Assembly: GCA_035640155.1 (NCBI GenBank)
Contig: DASQWR010000240.1
Coordinates: 24,156 to 88,155, forward strand
Direction of reading: 5' to 3'
From: JALYQB01 sp035640155
Lineage (GTDB): Bacteria; Actinomycetota; Actinomycetes; Mycobacteriales; Pseudonocardiaceae
Length of the DNA: 64,000 nt
A program made the translations under genes and the position numbers. Position 1 is the first letter of the stretch, and each line of letters starts with the position of its first letter. The notes below the pieces were generated by a model, which saw only the letters and a list, made by a program, of their open reading frames with translations, was not told the DNA's origin and searched no databases. This document shows, in pieces, positions 49,260-57,731 of this stretch.

Positions 49260-49801
49260 TCGTGAACCGCTCTGAGCACGGTCCGCAGGTCGTCGCGGGC
49301 GCGGGCGAGGCGGGAGCGGATGGTGCCGACGGGGCAGTCGCAGATGCCGGCCGCTTCGGCGTAGGACAAGCCGATCACCTGCGTGAGCACGAACGCCTCC
49401 CGCCGGTCGGGCGCCAGGTCCGCAAGGGCTTGACGCAGCGCGAGGTTCTCTTCGGCGCCGGGCTGTGGCGGCTGTGCTCGCTCGGCGGCGCGTTGCCAGT
49501 TGTCGTCGCAGAGCGCGAGTCGCGGGCGGCTGCGTTGGGAGCGCAGGTGGTCCGCAGCGACCCGGCGGGCGATGGCCAGCAGCCAGGTCCGCGCGGATGC
49601 CTCGGCCCGGTAGCGGGGCAGCGCCGCAAACGCCCGCAGGTAGGTCTCCTGGGCGAGGTCCTCGGCAACGGTGCGGTCGGACAGGTGCACCAGAAACCGC
49701 CAGACCTGGTGTTGGGTGGCTCGGACGAGCATCCGTGCGGCGGCTGCGTCTCCATCGGCGGCGCGCAGCGCGAAGTGGGTGAGCGCCGCGTCGTCGTCCA
49801 C
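49232..49801 (-). CDS. ECF RNA polymerase sigma factor (SigC-like)
   Basis: The 189-residue two-domain sigma factor has sigma2 with ATQHQVWRFLVHLSDRTVAE, DLAQETYLRAFAALPRYRAE and ARTWLLAIARRVAADHLRSQ, and sigma4 with LADLAPDRREAFVLTQVIGL, SYAEAAGICDCPVGTIRSRL and ARARDDLR. The SYAEAAxxCxCPVGTIRSR pattern and overall sequence recall SigC of M. tuberculosis. The GTG at 49801 sits 8 bases from GGAGG, better than the ATG at 49807, which is too close. It is the last gene of a minus-strand operon: PepSY protein, anti-sigma, sigma. Activity is presumably held by the membrane anti-sigma upstream. Confidence 0.92.
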   Translation of the reverse strand: MDDDAALTHFALRAADGDAAAARMLVRATQHQVWRFLVHLSDRTVAEDLAQETYLRAFAALPRYRAEASARTWLLAIARRVAADHLRSQRSRPRLALCDDNWQRAAERAQPPQPGAEENLALRQALADLAPDRREAFVLTQVIGLSYAEAAGICDCPVGTIRSRLARARDDLRTVLRAVHDQPHSQQTR

Positions 49802-49893
49802 CCGCATCTCCTCCGTCGCCGTCCGGTTCCGTCGCTGTCCGGTGCGGGGCACACCGTAACCGAGCCGTACCCGACCCACGCGCCCGATAGAGC

Positions 49894-50655
49894 TCAGGCG
49901 GCGGGCATGCGGGCTGCCGGGGGTTGGCGGTCGCGGTCGGATGCCGGATCCGCGACGGGATGCCATCCGGTGGTGGCGTGGTCGTCCACGGTGGCGTCAC
50001 GGGCACGGGTGAGGCCGGGAAGGGGGTCGGGTGGTGCGGACTGCAGTCGGCTGAGCGCTCCGGCCAGCAGCACCCCGGCCAGCACGGGCAGGTGGGAGGC
50101 GAGGCGGTCCCACCCTACTTCTCTGGTCAGGACGTCCAGCGCCGAGAGCCCGACGAGGATGACGACAAAGGCGGCGAGCAGTGGCAGCGGGCCCCGCGCG
50201 GTGCGGGGGCGCGCGACGATCCACAGCAGCGCGGCGCCGATGGCGAGGTTGAATGCCGCCGCCTCGTGCCCGAGGTGACCGTCGACGCCGGGCAGTGCGC
50301 CGTGGCTGCGGTCTCCACCACCAGGTGGGGCTGTCGCGGGCAGCAGGCCGAGAAGCCCGATCCCGAGCTGGGCCAGCGCCACGAGAAGCAGTCCTGCGCG
50401 GATCAGTTGCCGCCCCCGGGCGCGGGTCGGGACGCGGTATCCGGCCATGACCGCGTCGAGGAGACCGGGTGGCGCCGAGTCGGCGTCCCCGGCCGGCCCG
50501 AGGGTGGCCCTGCGGTTGATCCGCGCCACGTCGTCGTGCCAGCGTCGGCAGCCGGGGCACGAGCCGAGGTGGCGATCGATCACATCGGGAGCGAGGGTGG
50601 ATGGCTCGCCGTCGAGCATCGCGGACAGCGACTCCCGGACGTGGTCACACTGCAC
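49894..50655 (-). CDS. Membrane anti-sigma factor with zinc finger (zf-HC2)
   Basis: The 253-residue protein starts MQCDHVRESLSAMLDGEPST with IDRHLGSCPGCRRWHDDVAR, the Hx3CxxC ZAS motif that binds sigma2/4. A membrane part of about four helices follows (QLIRAGLLLVALAQLGIGLL, AAAFNLAIGAALLWIVA, LLAAFVVILVGLSALDV, LASHLPVLAGVLLAGALSRL), then a hydrophilic tail. The GTG has AAAGGAG upstream. It overlaps the PepSY gene by 11 bases and lies 92 bases before the sigma gene, so the three form one unit. The polytopic anchor suggests an envelope or membrane signal, possibly metal. Confidence 0.9.
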   Translation of the reverse strand: MQCDHVRESLSAMLDGEPSTLAPDVIDRHLGSCPGCRRWHDDVARINRRATLGPAGDADSAPPGLLDAVMAGYRVPTRARGRQLIRAGLLLVALAQLGIGLLGLLPATAPPGGGDRSHGALPGVDGHLGHEAAAFNLAIGAALLWIVARPRTARGPLPLLAAFVVILVGLSALDVLTREVGWDRLASHLPVLAGVLLAGALSRLQSAPPDPLPGLTRARDATVDDHATTGWHPVADPASDRDRQPPAARMPAA

Positions 50656-52051
50656 TGGGTGCTCCTTTCCGGCCGCGGACGAACCGGACGGCCTGCTCCA
50701 GTATGAGCAGCAGCACGAACGCCACCCCGAGCGTGGGTAGGAGAACCAGCAGCAGCCCGAACCCGATCAGCACGGTGATCGGCGCGCGGCGCAGCAGCGG
50801 ACCCACCGGGGACGGGGTGCCGAGCCCACCGGCGGGCCGGCGCAGCCACCACATGCGATACCCGGCCAGCACGAGCACGATCAGCCCGGCAGCCAGTGCG
50901 GTCAGCCCGATCTGGTTGGCGAGCCCGAACAGTTCCCCCTCGTGGAACGCGATGCCCAGAGTGGTGGCCTTCGCGAGCAGCGGGTAGTCCTCCCAGGTGA
51001 CCAGGTCGACGACGGTGCCGGTGGCCGGATCGACGGCCGCCGTGGTGGGCTCCACCGGCCAGCGGCTGTCCTGGCGGGCCACGGTCCACGCTTCCCCGTC
51101 CCTCGCGGCCGGCGTGATCTCGACGGGTCTGCCCAGCCCGGTTCGGGAAGCCGCGGCGGCGACCTGGTCGATGCCCATGGCGGCGACCGCCGAGCCGTCG
51201 GCGCCGTCGTGCCCGGCGTGGTGCTCATGGGTCAAGGCGCCATCGGAGCGCTCCAGGCTGGTGGAGACGGCGGGCGTGGCCGAGTCGAGCTGCGTTCGAG
51301 CGACGTCGATCCACGCGCCCGCATAGGTGGTCCAGCTCAGTCCCGACCCGATCAGCACCAGCAACGGGACGAGCAGCACCATCCCGATGCTGGAGTGCAC
51401 CCAGCGCCAACGGCGTCTCCCTTGGCGGTGCAGGCGTGGCCGCAAGGCCTGTTGCAGGCCGCGGCGGGTGCGGGGCCACCACAGGTAGACCCCGGTCAGC
51501 AGCGAGACGAGCACCCAGCTCGCTGCGAGCTCGGTGACCGGTTCGGCGGCCGGGCCAAGGCGCCAGCTGGAGTGCAGCGACCGGAGCCACTCACCCGGTC
51601 GCTTCGCCTCCTCGATCTGCCCGGTCACCCGGGTGGACGCGGGGTCGACGTAGACGGTGACCGCGCCCGGCGCGGGACCGAACTCCGCGCCGGGCGCACC
51701 CGGCGGGTTCAAGGTGACCCCGGTGGTCTGCTCGCCACCCTCGGCGGCGGGCACGACGGTGGTGACGGCCCACCCGGGATGGGTTCCGCGTGCTGCGGTG
51801 ACCTGCGCGGTGAGCGTGTGGTCGGGACCCGGCGCCGTCGCGGTGAGCGTGTCGCGGTGCAGCACAGTCTCGATCTGCGGGTTCCAGGCGAACAGGATCC
51901 CGGTGAGCGCCAGGGACAGCACAACCGGGGCGGCGAGGAACCCGCCGAGAAAGTGCAGCCGCCACAGCAACGGCCGAAGCCCGCCGCGGTCTCCGGCAGG
52001 CGCGGCTGCCTGAAGCTTGGCGGTTCGGTCGTCCGCAACCTGAAGATTCAT
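50645..52051 (-). CDS. PepSY-associated transmembrane protein (PiuB/metal-uptake type)
   Basis: The 468-residue protein is of the PepSY_TM family. Four main helices are visible: LHFLGGFLAAPVVLSLALTG, ELAASWVLVSLLTGVYLWWP, VHSSIGMVLLVPLLVLIGSG and IGLTALAAGLIVLVLAGYRM. There are two extracytoplasmic PepSY-like regions and a His-rich loop (GALTHEHHAGHDGADG) that could bind metal. A final hydrophobic hairpin ends the chain. Members occur in iron-siderophore reductases and metal uptake. It is the first gene of the sigma/anti-sigma operon, with a candidate ECF promoter immediately upstream. A role in copper or iron handling is inferred from the His loop and the SigC-like regulator. Confidence 0.9.
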   Translation of the reverse strand: MNLQVADDRTAKLQAAAPAGDRGGLRPLLWRLHFLGGFLAAPVVLSLALTGILFAWNPQIETVLHRDTLTATAPGPDHTLTAQVTAARGTHPGWAVTTVVPAAEGGEQTTGVTLNPPGAPGAEFGPAPGAVTVYVDPASTRVTGQIEEAKRPGEWLRSLHSSWRLGPAAEPVTELAASWVLVSLLTGVYLWWPRTRRGLQQALRPRLHRQGRRRWRWVHSSIGMVLLVPLLVLIGSGLSWTTYAGAWIDVARTQLDSATPAVSTSLERSDGALTHEHHAGHDGADGSAVAAMGIDQVAAAASRTGLGRPVEITPAARDGEAWTVARQDSRWPVEPTTAAVDPATGTVVDLVTWEDYPLLAKATTLGIAFHEGELFGLANQIGLTALAAGLIVLVLAGYRMWWLRRPAGGLGTPSPVGPLLRRAPITVLIGFGLLLVLLPTLGVAFVLLLILEQAVRFVRGRKGAPSAV

Positions 52052-52060
52052 GCTGTGCTA

Positions 52061-52087
52061 GTCGGACGCGGAACCCGGCTGGTTCCC
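52061..52087 (-). promoter_or_regulatory. Candidate ECF promoter of the PepSY/anti-sigma/sigma operon
   Basis: On the minus strand GGGAACC (52087-52081) is followed after 16 bases by CGAC (52064-52061), only nine bases before the PepSY start codon at 52051, which would give a nearly leaderless mRNA. Within the spacer a second GGTTCC makes an inverted repeat GGAACC-cggct-GGTTCC (52070-52086). Autoregulation by the operon's own sigma factor is likely. Confidence 0.5.
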
Positions 52088-52123
52088 GATCGGTCATACC
52101 CGAGGAGGTGAGGGCTCCCCCCT

Positions 52124-53107
52124 ATGATGAGCAACGACCTGGATGTCAGCGGTGCCCACATCTACGCGATTCCGCTGACGACGCGGTTCCGGGGCATCAC
52201 CCTTCGGGAAGGGATGCTCATCGAAGGACCGGCCGGGTGGGGTGAGTTCTGCCCCTTCCCGGAGTACGACGACCGGGAGGCTGCGCCGTGGCTGGGCACC
52301 GCGGTCGAGGCGGCCACGGGAGGCTGGCCGGAGCCGGTCCGGGACCGGATCCCGATCAACTGCACCGTCTCGGCGGTGGGACCGCAGCGCGCGCACGAGA
52401 TCACCACACAATCGGGTTGCCGGACCGCCAAGGTCAAGGTCGCCGATCACCCTGGATCGCTGTCGGAGGACCTCGCCCGGGTCGAGGCGGTTCGGGATGC
52501 GCTCGGGGCGGGTGGGGCGATCCGGGTGGACGCCAACGGAGCCTGGGACGTCGACACCGCGGTGCTGACCATCAACCGCCTGGACAAGGCGGCGGGTGGA
52601 CTGGAGTATGTCGAGCAACCCTGCCGCAGCATCGAGGACCTCGCCGCGGTCCGCCGCCGCGTCGACGTCCGGGTCGCTGCGGACGAGTCGATCCGCCGCG
52701 CCGAGGATCCACTGCAGGTCGCGGTCGCGGGTGCGGCCGACGTCGTAGTGCTCAAGTGCGCGCCCCTGGGTGGTGTGCGGCGCTCGTTGCAGGTTGCCGA
52801 GGCCACGGGACTGCCCGGTGTGGTCTCCTCCGCGCTGGAGACCAGCGTTGGCCTCGCCGCTCAGCTCGCCCTTGCCGGGGCACTGCCGGAGCTGGACTTC
52901 GCCTGTGGCCTGGGCACCCTGTCGCTGCTGCGCGGCGATGTGGTGGCCGACGCCGACTCGCTGCGGCCCGTGCAGGGCTACCTGCCGGTTCCGCGCATCC
53001 CGGCCGTGCCCGATCCGGCGCTCGTGCAGACACACCACCTGGCGGACCCGCAGCGGGCGGCCTGGTGGCGGGAGCGGCTCGGGCGGGTGCTGCATGCCGA
53101 CCCGTAG
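52124..53107 (+). CDS. menC: o-Succinylbenzoate synthase
   Basis: Enolase-superfamily dehydratase of menaquinone biosynthesis converting SHCHC to o-succinylbenzoate. The 327 residues include the capping domain (IPLTTRFRGITLREGMLIEG, WGEFCPFPEYDD) and the barrel with the KxK acid/base motif TAKVKVAD. Metal ligands lie in IRVDANGAW, LEYVEQPCRS and RVAADESIRRAED, and the second catalytic Lys is in VVVLKCAPLGG. SALETSVGLAAQLALAGALP is characteristic of MenC. The ATG at 52124 (or 52127) is 13 bases after GGAGGTGAG. No other men genes are adjacent; it is divergent from the PepSY operon and converges on a methyltransferase gene. Confidence 0.95.
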   Translation: MMSNDLDVSGAHIYAIPLTTRFRGITLREGMLIEGPAGWGEFCPFPEYDDREAAPWLGTAVEAATGGWPEPVRDRIPINCTVSAVGPQRAHEITTQSGCRTAKVKVADHPGSLSEDLARVEAVRDALGAGGAIRVDANGAWDVDTAVLTINRLDKAAGGLEYVEQPCRSIEDLAAVRRRVDVRVAADESIRRAEDPLQVAVAGAADVVVLKCAPLGGVRRSLQVAEATGLPGVVSSALETSVGLAAQLALAGALPELDFACGLGTLSLLRGDVVADADSLRPVQGYLPVPRIPAVPDPALVQTHHLADPQRAAWWRERLGRVLHADP

Positions 53108-53121
53108 CTGGCGTGGGACGC

Positions 53122-53832
53122 TCAGTCGAAGAAGCGGGCCAGCTGCGCGGGGTCGGGTGCTGTGACTACCGGGGTGAGGTCGGCGAACACGGTGGCGCCG
53201 TCACAGCCGGCGTGCAGTGGATGCCAGTACCGGTTGCTGCCGGCCCGCGCGCAGATGCCCTTGATCGTCTGCACGTCCAGGAACCGCACGTGGGTCGGGT
53301 CGGCGACCGCGTTGACGTGCCGCCACCAAGGGGAGAGCACGTGCAGCACCCCACCGGGGCGCAACACCCGGTGGCACTCGTCGACCAGCGGCAGGAAGTC
53401 GATGAGGTGCTCGAGCACGTGGACGGCGAACACCGCGTCGACGCTGCCCGGGCCGAAGGGCAGTGGCCGCGACACGTCGGCGAGCAGTGCGGTGGCCGCG
53501 GTGGTACGCAGGTCGACCCCGATGTTGTCGTCGTACTGCTTGGTGTCCCCGCAGCCGAGGTCCAGCACGACCGGACGGCGCCCGGCCACCTGTACCCGGT
53601 CCCACACCGCGAGCACCCCGTCGAGGCGCCCGAGCAGGCTGCGCAGCTCATCGAGCTGTCCCGGGGAGTCCGCCGATCCCGTCACGTGCGCGACACCGCC
53701 GTCGAAGCGCACCGCGACGTCCAGGCCGCGGACGCGCTCGTCATGCTTGACGAGCTCCGCCGCCCATCGCTCGAACATCTCGTCACGGTGGGCGGTGCGC
53801 CCGGGTCCGGGTGGCTGCGGCAACCAGGTCAT
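53122..53832 (-). CDS. BON-like domain fused to class I SAM-dependent methyltransferase
   Basis: The 236-residue protein has, at about residues 33-82, a BON-like alpha-beta unit (LDVAVRFDGGVAHVTGSADS, LLGRLDGVLAVWDRVQV). A methyltransferase follows, with motif I VVLDLGCGDTKQYDDNIGVD, VFAVHVLEHLIDFLPLVDEC and HRVLRPGGVLHVLSPWWRHV. BON domains usually bind membranes or lipids, so the enzyme may act on a lipid-linked or envelope substrate. It is divergent from a glycosyltransferase and sits inside the glycan island, which supports methylation of a sugar chain or lipid carrier. The substrate is not known. Confidence 0.85.
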   Translation of the reverse strand: MTWLPQPPGPGRTAHRDEMFERWAAELVKHDERVRGLDVAVRFDGGVAHVTGSADSPGQLDELRSLLGRLDGVLAVWDRVQVAGRRPVVLDLGCGDTKQYDDNIGVDLRTTAATALLADVSRPLPFGPGSVDAVFAVHVLEHLIDFLPLVDECHRVLRPGGVLHVLSPWWRHVNAVADPTHVRFLDVQTIKGICARAGSNRYWHPLHAGCDGATVFADLTPVVTAPDPAQLARFFD

Positions 53833-53957
53833 CTCGTGCCACCTCCGCTCTCAGCTCCCAGATGGAGCCACGTTGCCTTTTCATGCAGCGGCCCTGGAAC
53901 TGCAATACGCCTGGTTCCGGAGGCCACCACGCGGACGTTTGGCTGCTCGTCCGTTCG

Positions 53958-54974
53958 GTGAACCCCCTCACCGTGCAGGCTCCACCGAAGCTCCGCATCC
54001 TGCACTGGCACGTGCACGGCTCGTGGACCACCGCGTTCGTGCAGGGCGGCCACACCTACCTGCTGCCCGTCAGCACCGACTCCAACGGGCACCGTCACGG
54101 CGGCCGGCCCGCGGCATGGCACTGGCCGGACTCAGCGGTCGAGGTGCCGATCGAGGAGCTGCACGACGCTGCCCCGGACGTCGTCGTGCTGCAGCGGCCC
54201 GAGGAGCTCGACCTCGTGCAGCGCCACCTGGGCCGGCGCCCGGGGGTCGACCTCCCCGCCGTCTACGTCGAGCACAACACCCCCCGCGGCGACGTGCCGC
54301 TCACCCGGCACCCACTCGCTGAGCGGAACGACGTGCTGGTGGTGCACGTCTCGGACTTCAACGACCTGATGTGGGATTCCGGGCGTGCGCCCACCGCCGT
54401 GGTACCGCACGGCGTGCTCGACCCCGGGTACCGCTACACCGGCGAGCTCGACCGGGCCGCCGTCGTCATCAACGAGCCGCTGCGCCGCGGTCGCATCACC
54501 GGCACCGACCTGCTGCCCCGGCTGGCGCGGGGCGCGGGGCTGGACGTCTTCGGGATGGGGATCGACGGCCTCGCGGCAGGTCTGGGACTCGGATCGGCTG
54601 GCCTCGTACCCGACGGGCTGCGCGAGATCGGCGACCTGCCGCAGGGGCGGTTGCACGGGGAGATGGCCCGGCGCCGCGTCTACCTGCACACCGCCCGCTG
54701 GACCTCGCTCGGCCTGTCCCTGATCGAGGCGATGGCGCTGGGCATGCCCGTGGTGACACTGGCCACCACGGAGGCGGTGGTGGCGGTGCCGACCGGCGCG
54801 GGTGTCCTGGCCACGCGGGTGGACGACCTGGTCACCGCGCTGGCCGGGCTCGTGGCGGAGCCCGAACGGGCCACCGCGATGGGCAGCTGCGCCCGGGCCA
54901 CGGCACTCGCCGAGTTCGGGCTCGACGCGTTCCTGGTCCGGTGGGACCGGCTGCTGGCAGAGGTGACCCGGTAG
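53958..54974 (+). CDS. GT-B glycosyltransferase (GT4-like)
   Basis: The 338-residue enzyme starts LRILHWHVHGSWTTAFVQGG, then VVVLQRPEELDLVQRHLG and LPAVYVEHNTPRGDVPLTRH in the acceptor domain. The donor domain has VVPHGVLDPGYRYTGELDRA, VINEPLRRGRITGTDLLPRL, LHTARWTSLGLSLIEAMALG (ExxxxxxEAMA-type loop) and MPVVTLATTEAVVAVPTGAG. This opening is typical of the glycosyltransferases found beside rfaE/GT9 genes in actinobacteria. The GTG at 53958 is the best start by homology; a GTG at 53973 is possible. It lies 61 bp upstream of the GT9 gene, probably the first gene of that operon. Confidence 0.87.
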   Translation: MNPLTVQAPPKLRILHWHVHGSWTTAFVQGGHTYLLPVSTDSNGHRHGGRPAAWHWPDSAVEVPIEELHDAAPDVVVLQRPEELDLVQRHLGRRPGVDLPAVYVEHNTPRGDVPLTRHPLAERNDVLVVHVSDFNDLMWDSGRAPTAVVPHGVLDPGYRYTGELDRAAVVINEPLRRGRITGTDLLPRLARGAGLDVFGMGIDGLAAGLGLGSAGLVPDGLREIGDLPQGRLHGEMARRRVYLHTARWTSLGLSLIEAMALGMPVVTLATTEAVVAVPTGAGVLATRVDDLVTALAGLVAEPERATAMGSCARATALAEFGLDAFLVRWDRLLAEVTR

Positions 54975-55035
54975 AGGTTTGACTCCTCCCCCTGCTGGGC
55001 AGCCCGAGGAACGACGGCGGGCCGGAGGTGGCGGG

Positions 55036-56253
55036 ATGCGAGTGCAGCACCGGACGCCACCACGCACCCATCCAGCGGCCGATCTCGCCGCGCCACCGGA
55101 CTGGACCGTCATGGAGCGGATCCTGCTGGTGCGCCCGGACAACCTGGGTGACGTCGTCATGCTCACTCCGGCGCTACGGGCGCTGCGGGCCGCCGCCCCG
55201 CCGGCGCGCCTCGACATGCTCGTCTCGCCCGCCGGTGCCGCCCTGCGCCCGCTGCTCGTGGACCTCGACGGGCTGCTCACCGTCTCGCCGAGCTGGCAGC
55301 AGGTCGCTCCGGACGCCCCCCCAGGGCGGCTCGCGGTCGCCGAGTTCGCCCTGGTCGACCTGCTCGCCGGCCGGGGCTACGACGCGGTGGTGGTGTTCAC
55401 CTCGCCCACCCAGTCGCCGTGGCCGGCAGTGCACGCTGCGCTGCTCGCCGGCGTCCCGGTGCGGGTGGCGCAGTCCGCCGAGTTCGCCGGCGCGGTCCCC
55501 AGCCACTGGGTGACGCCGCCACCCGAGGGCACCCACCAGGTGGACCGCTGCCTGCACCTGATCGAGGCGGTCGGCGTCGCGCCGGTGAGTCGCCGGCCCG
55601 CGCTGCACGTCCCGGAGTCAGGACGGGGACTCGCCGACGACGCCCTGCGCGGCGCCGGGCTCAGTGCCGGAGACGCCTTCGCCGTCCTCGCCCCCGGCGC
55701 CTCCTGCTCGTCGCGCCGCTACCCGGCCGCCGGGTTCGCCCGGGTGGCCCGGCAACTCGCCGCGGCCGGATTGCCGGTGCTCGTCACCGGGACCGCGGAG
55801 GAAGCCGACCTGGTCGCCGCGGTGGTCGACGGGGCGGGTCACCGCAGCGTGCGCACCCTGCCGGTGCTGCCGGTGGAGGGCCTCGCCGGGGTGATCGAGC
55901 AGGCCGCGGTGGCCGTGACCAACAACTCCGGTGGCATGCACCTCGCGGACGCCCTCGGCACGCCCGTCGTGGTCGCCTGGGCCGGCACCGAGCGGGTGGG
56001 CGACATGGGTCCGCGAGCGGTGCCCTCCGTGCTGCTCGGATGGGCGGTGCCGTGCTCGCCGTGCCGGCAGTTCCGCTGCCCCTACGGGCGTGAATGCCTG
56101 GACTTCGATCCCGTGCTGCTCGCCACCGCGGCGCTCGACCTGGCGGCCCTCGACCCGGCGGGCAGCAGCCACGACCCCAGCAGGGACGACCGGAACACGG
56201 AGGAGTCGACGTGCCGCACCCCACGGCTGACCGAGCCGGTACCAGCGCGCTGA
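55036..56253 (+). CDS. GT9-family glycosyltransferase (ADP-heptose:LPS heptosyltransferase-like)
   Basis: The 405-residue GT9 enzyme shows RILLVRPDNLGDVVMLTPAL (N-terminal signature), VVVFTSPTQSPWPAVHAALL, FAVLAPGASCSSRRYPAAGF and VLVTGTAEEADLVAAVVDGA. IEQAAVAVTNNSGGMHLADA and LGTPVVVAWAGTERVG complete the ADP-heptose-binding site. CSPCRQFRCPYGRECLDF is a Cys-rich tail seen in heptosyltransferases. The ATG at 55036 follows GGAGG by 7 bases. The next gene, hldE, starts inside its 3' end (43-base overlap) and makes the expected donor. In a Gram-positive the acceptor cannot be LPS core; a wall or lipid-linked glycan is the likely target. Confidence 0.92.
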   Translation: MRVQHRTPPRTHPAADLAAPPDWTVMERILLVRPDNLGDVVMLTPALRALRAAAPPARLDMLVSPAGAALRPLLVDLDGLLTVSPSWQQVAPDAPPGRLAVAEFALVDLLAGRGYDAVVVFTSPTQSPWPAVHAALLAGVPVRVAQSAEFAGAVPSHWVTPPPEGTHQVDRCLHLIEAVGVAPVSRRPALHVPESGRGLADDALRGAGLSAGDAFAVLAPGASCSSRRYPAAGFARVARQLAAAGLPVLVTGTAEEADLVAAVVDGAGHRSVRTLPVLPVEGLAGVIEQAAVAVTNNSGGMHLADALGTPVVVAWAGTERVGDMGPRAVPSVLLGWAVPCSPCRQFRCPYGRECLDFDPVLLATAALDLAALDPAGSSHDPSRDDRNTEESTCRTPRLTEPVPAR

Positions 56254-57731
56254 CGGCTGAGCTGCCGCACCGTATCGCCGCGGCGGCTCCGTCGGTGATC
56301 GTGCTCGGCGACGCCGTGCTCGACGTGTGGTGGGCCGGCGAGTCCCGCCGGCTGTGCCGGGAGGCGCCGGTGCCGGTGGTCGACGTGACCAGCCGCAGCC
56401 GTGCCCCCGGCGGTGCCGCGAACACCGCGGTCAACCTGGCCGCGCTGGGTGCCGACGTCACGCTCGTCTCGGTGGTCGGCGACGACGCCGACGGCGAGGC
56501 GCTGCGGCGGTTGCTCGCCGACGCCGGGGTGCGTACCGAGGCAGTGGTGGTCGACCCGGGGCGCCGGACCACCACCAAGCAGCGGGTGGTGGCCACCGAC
56601 CAGCTCCTGGTGCGCTACGACACCGGCCCGACCGGGGCGCCGTCGGACGGCGCGCAGCGGGCCTGCGTGGCGGCGCTGGACACCGCGCTGCTCGCCCATC
56701 CGGGTGCCGCGGTGGTCATCGCGGACTACGGCCGGGGTACGCCCGGTCCGTCGCTCTTCGGTCCGGCACTGCGGGCCGAGCTGGGGCGGCGGCGCGGCGA
56801 CCTCGGGCTGCTCGTCGTCGACGCGCACGACCTGGCGGCGTGGGCGGTGCTGCGGCCGGACCTGGTGACGCCGAACGTGGCTGAGGCCGCCGCCCTGCTC
56901 GGCGAGCCTGCACCGGTGGCCGACCGGATCGGTGCGCTCTCAGCGCGGCGCAACGAGCTGCTCGCCGCCTCCGGTGCCGCCGCAGTGGTGCTCACCGCCG
57001 ACCGCGACGGCGCGGTGCTGCTGGGGACCGAGGCACCGCGGGTGCACCGCACCTGGGCTGACCCGGCACCCGAGCGCCGGGCGTCGGGGGCCGGGGACTC
57101 CTTCGTCGCCGGGTTGACGCTGGCCGCCGCTGTGGGTCTCGAGCCGGCGTCGGCCATCGAGCTGGCGCAGGCCGCCGCCGACGTCGCCGTCGCGAACCCG
57201 GGCACCGCGGTGTGTTCCACCGGGCAGCTCGCGGCCCGGCTGCTGCGGCACCGGGACGCCACCCTGGAGCACTCCGAGCTGGCCCGGGTGGTCGCGGAGC
57301 ACCGCGCCGCGGGGCGGCGGATCGTGTTCACCAACGGCTGCTTCGACGTGCTGCACCGCGGTCACGTCGCCTACCTCGCGCAGGCCAAGCAGCTCGGGGA
57401 CGTGCTGGTGGTGGCGCTCAACAGCGACGAGAGCGTCGCGCGGCTCAAGGGTCCGGACCGGCCGGTGAACCCCGCGCCCGACCGCGCCGCGGTGCTGGCG
57501 GCACTGTCCTGTGTGGACCATGTGACGGTGTTCACCGAGGACACTCCGGCCGCGGTGCTGGAGCTGCTGCGCCCGGACACCTACGCCAAGGGTGGCGACT
57601 ACACTCCGGAGATGCTGCCCGAGACCCCGCTGGTGCGCCGGCTGGGCGGCGAGGTGTGCATCCTGGGCTACCTGCCGGAGCGCTCCACCACCCTGATCGT
57701 CGACCGGATCCGGGCCGGAGCGCCTTCGTGA
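56211..57731 (+). CDS. hldE: Bifunctional heptose-7-phosphate kinase/heptose-1-phosphate adenylyltransferase
   Basis: Makes ADP-D-glycero-beta-D-manno-heptose from heptose 7-phosphate by two domains with a phosphatase step (GmhB) between. The N-terminal ribokinase-type domain (about residues 1-340) has VIVLGDAVLDVWWAGESRRL, APGGAANTAVNLAALGADVT, VVIADYGRGTPGPSLFGPAL and RRASGAGDSFVAGLTLAAAV (catalytic Asp). The C-terminal nucleotidyltransferase domain has IVFTNGCFDVLHRGHVAYLA and YAKGGDYTPEMLPET. The GTG at 56211 has GGAGGA 6 bases upstream. The next gene overlaps by GTGA. gmhA and gmhB are not in the window. Confidence 0.95.
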   Translation: MPHPTADRAGTSALTAELPHRIAAAAPSVIVLGDAVLDVWWAGESRRLCREAPVPVVDVTSRSRAPGGAANTAVNLAALGADVTLVSVVGDDADGEALRRLLADAGVRTEAVVVDPGRRTTTKQRVVATDQLLVRYDTGPTGAPSDGAQRACVAALDTALLAHPGAAVVIADYGRGTPGPSLFGPALRAELGRRRGDLGLLVVDAHDLAAWAVLRPDLVTPNVAEAAALLGEPAPVADRIGALSARRNELLAASGAAAVVLTADRDGAVLLGTEAPRVHRTWADPAPERRASGAGDSFVAGLTLAAAVGLEPASAIELAQAAADVAVANPGTAVCSTGQLAARLLRHRDATLEHSELARVVAEHRAAGRRIVFTNGCFDVLHRGHVAYLAQAKQLGDVLVVALNSDESVARLKGPDRPVNPAPDRAAVLAALSCVDHVTVFTEDTPAAVLELLRPDTYAKGGDYTPEMLPETPLVRRLGGEVCILGYLPERSTTLIVDRIRAGAPS

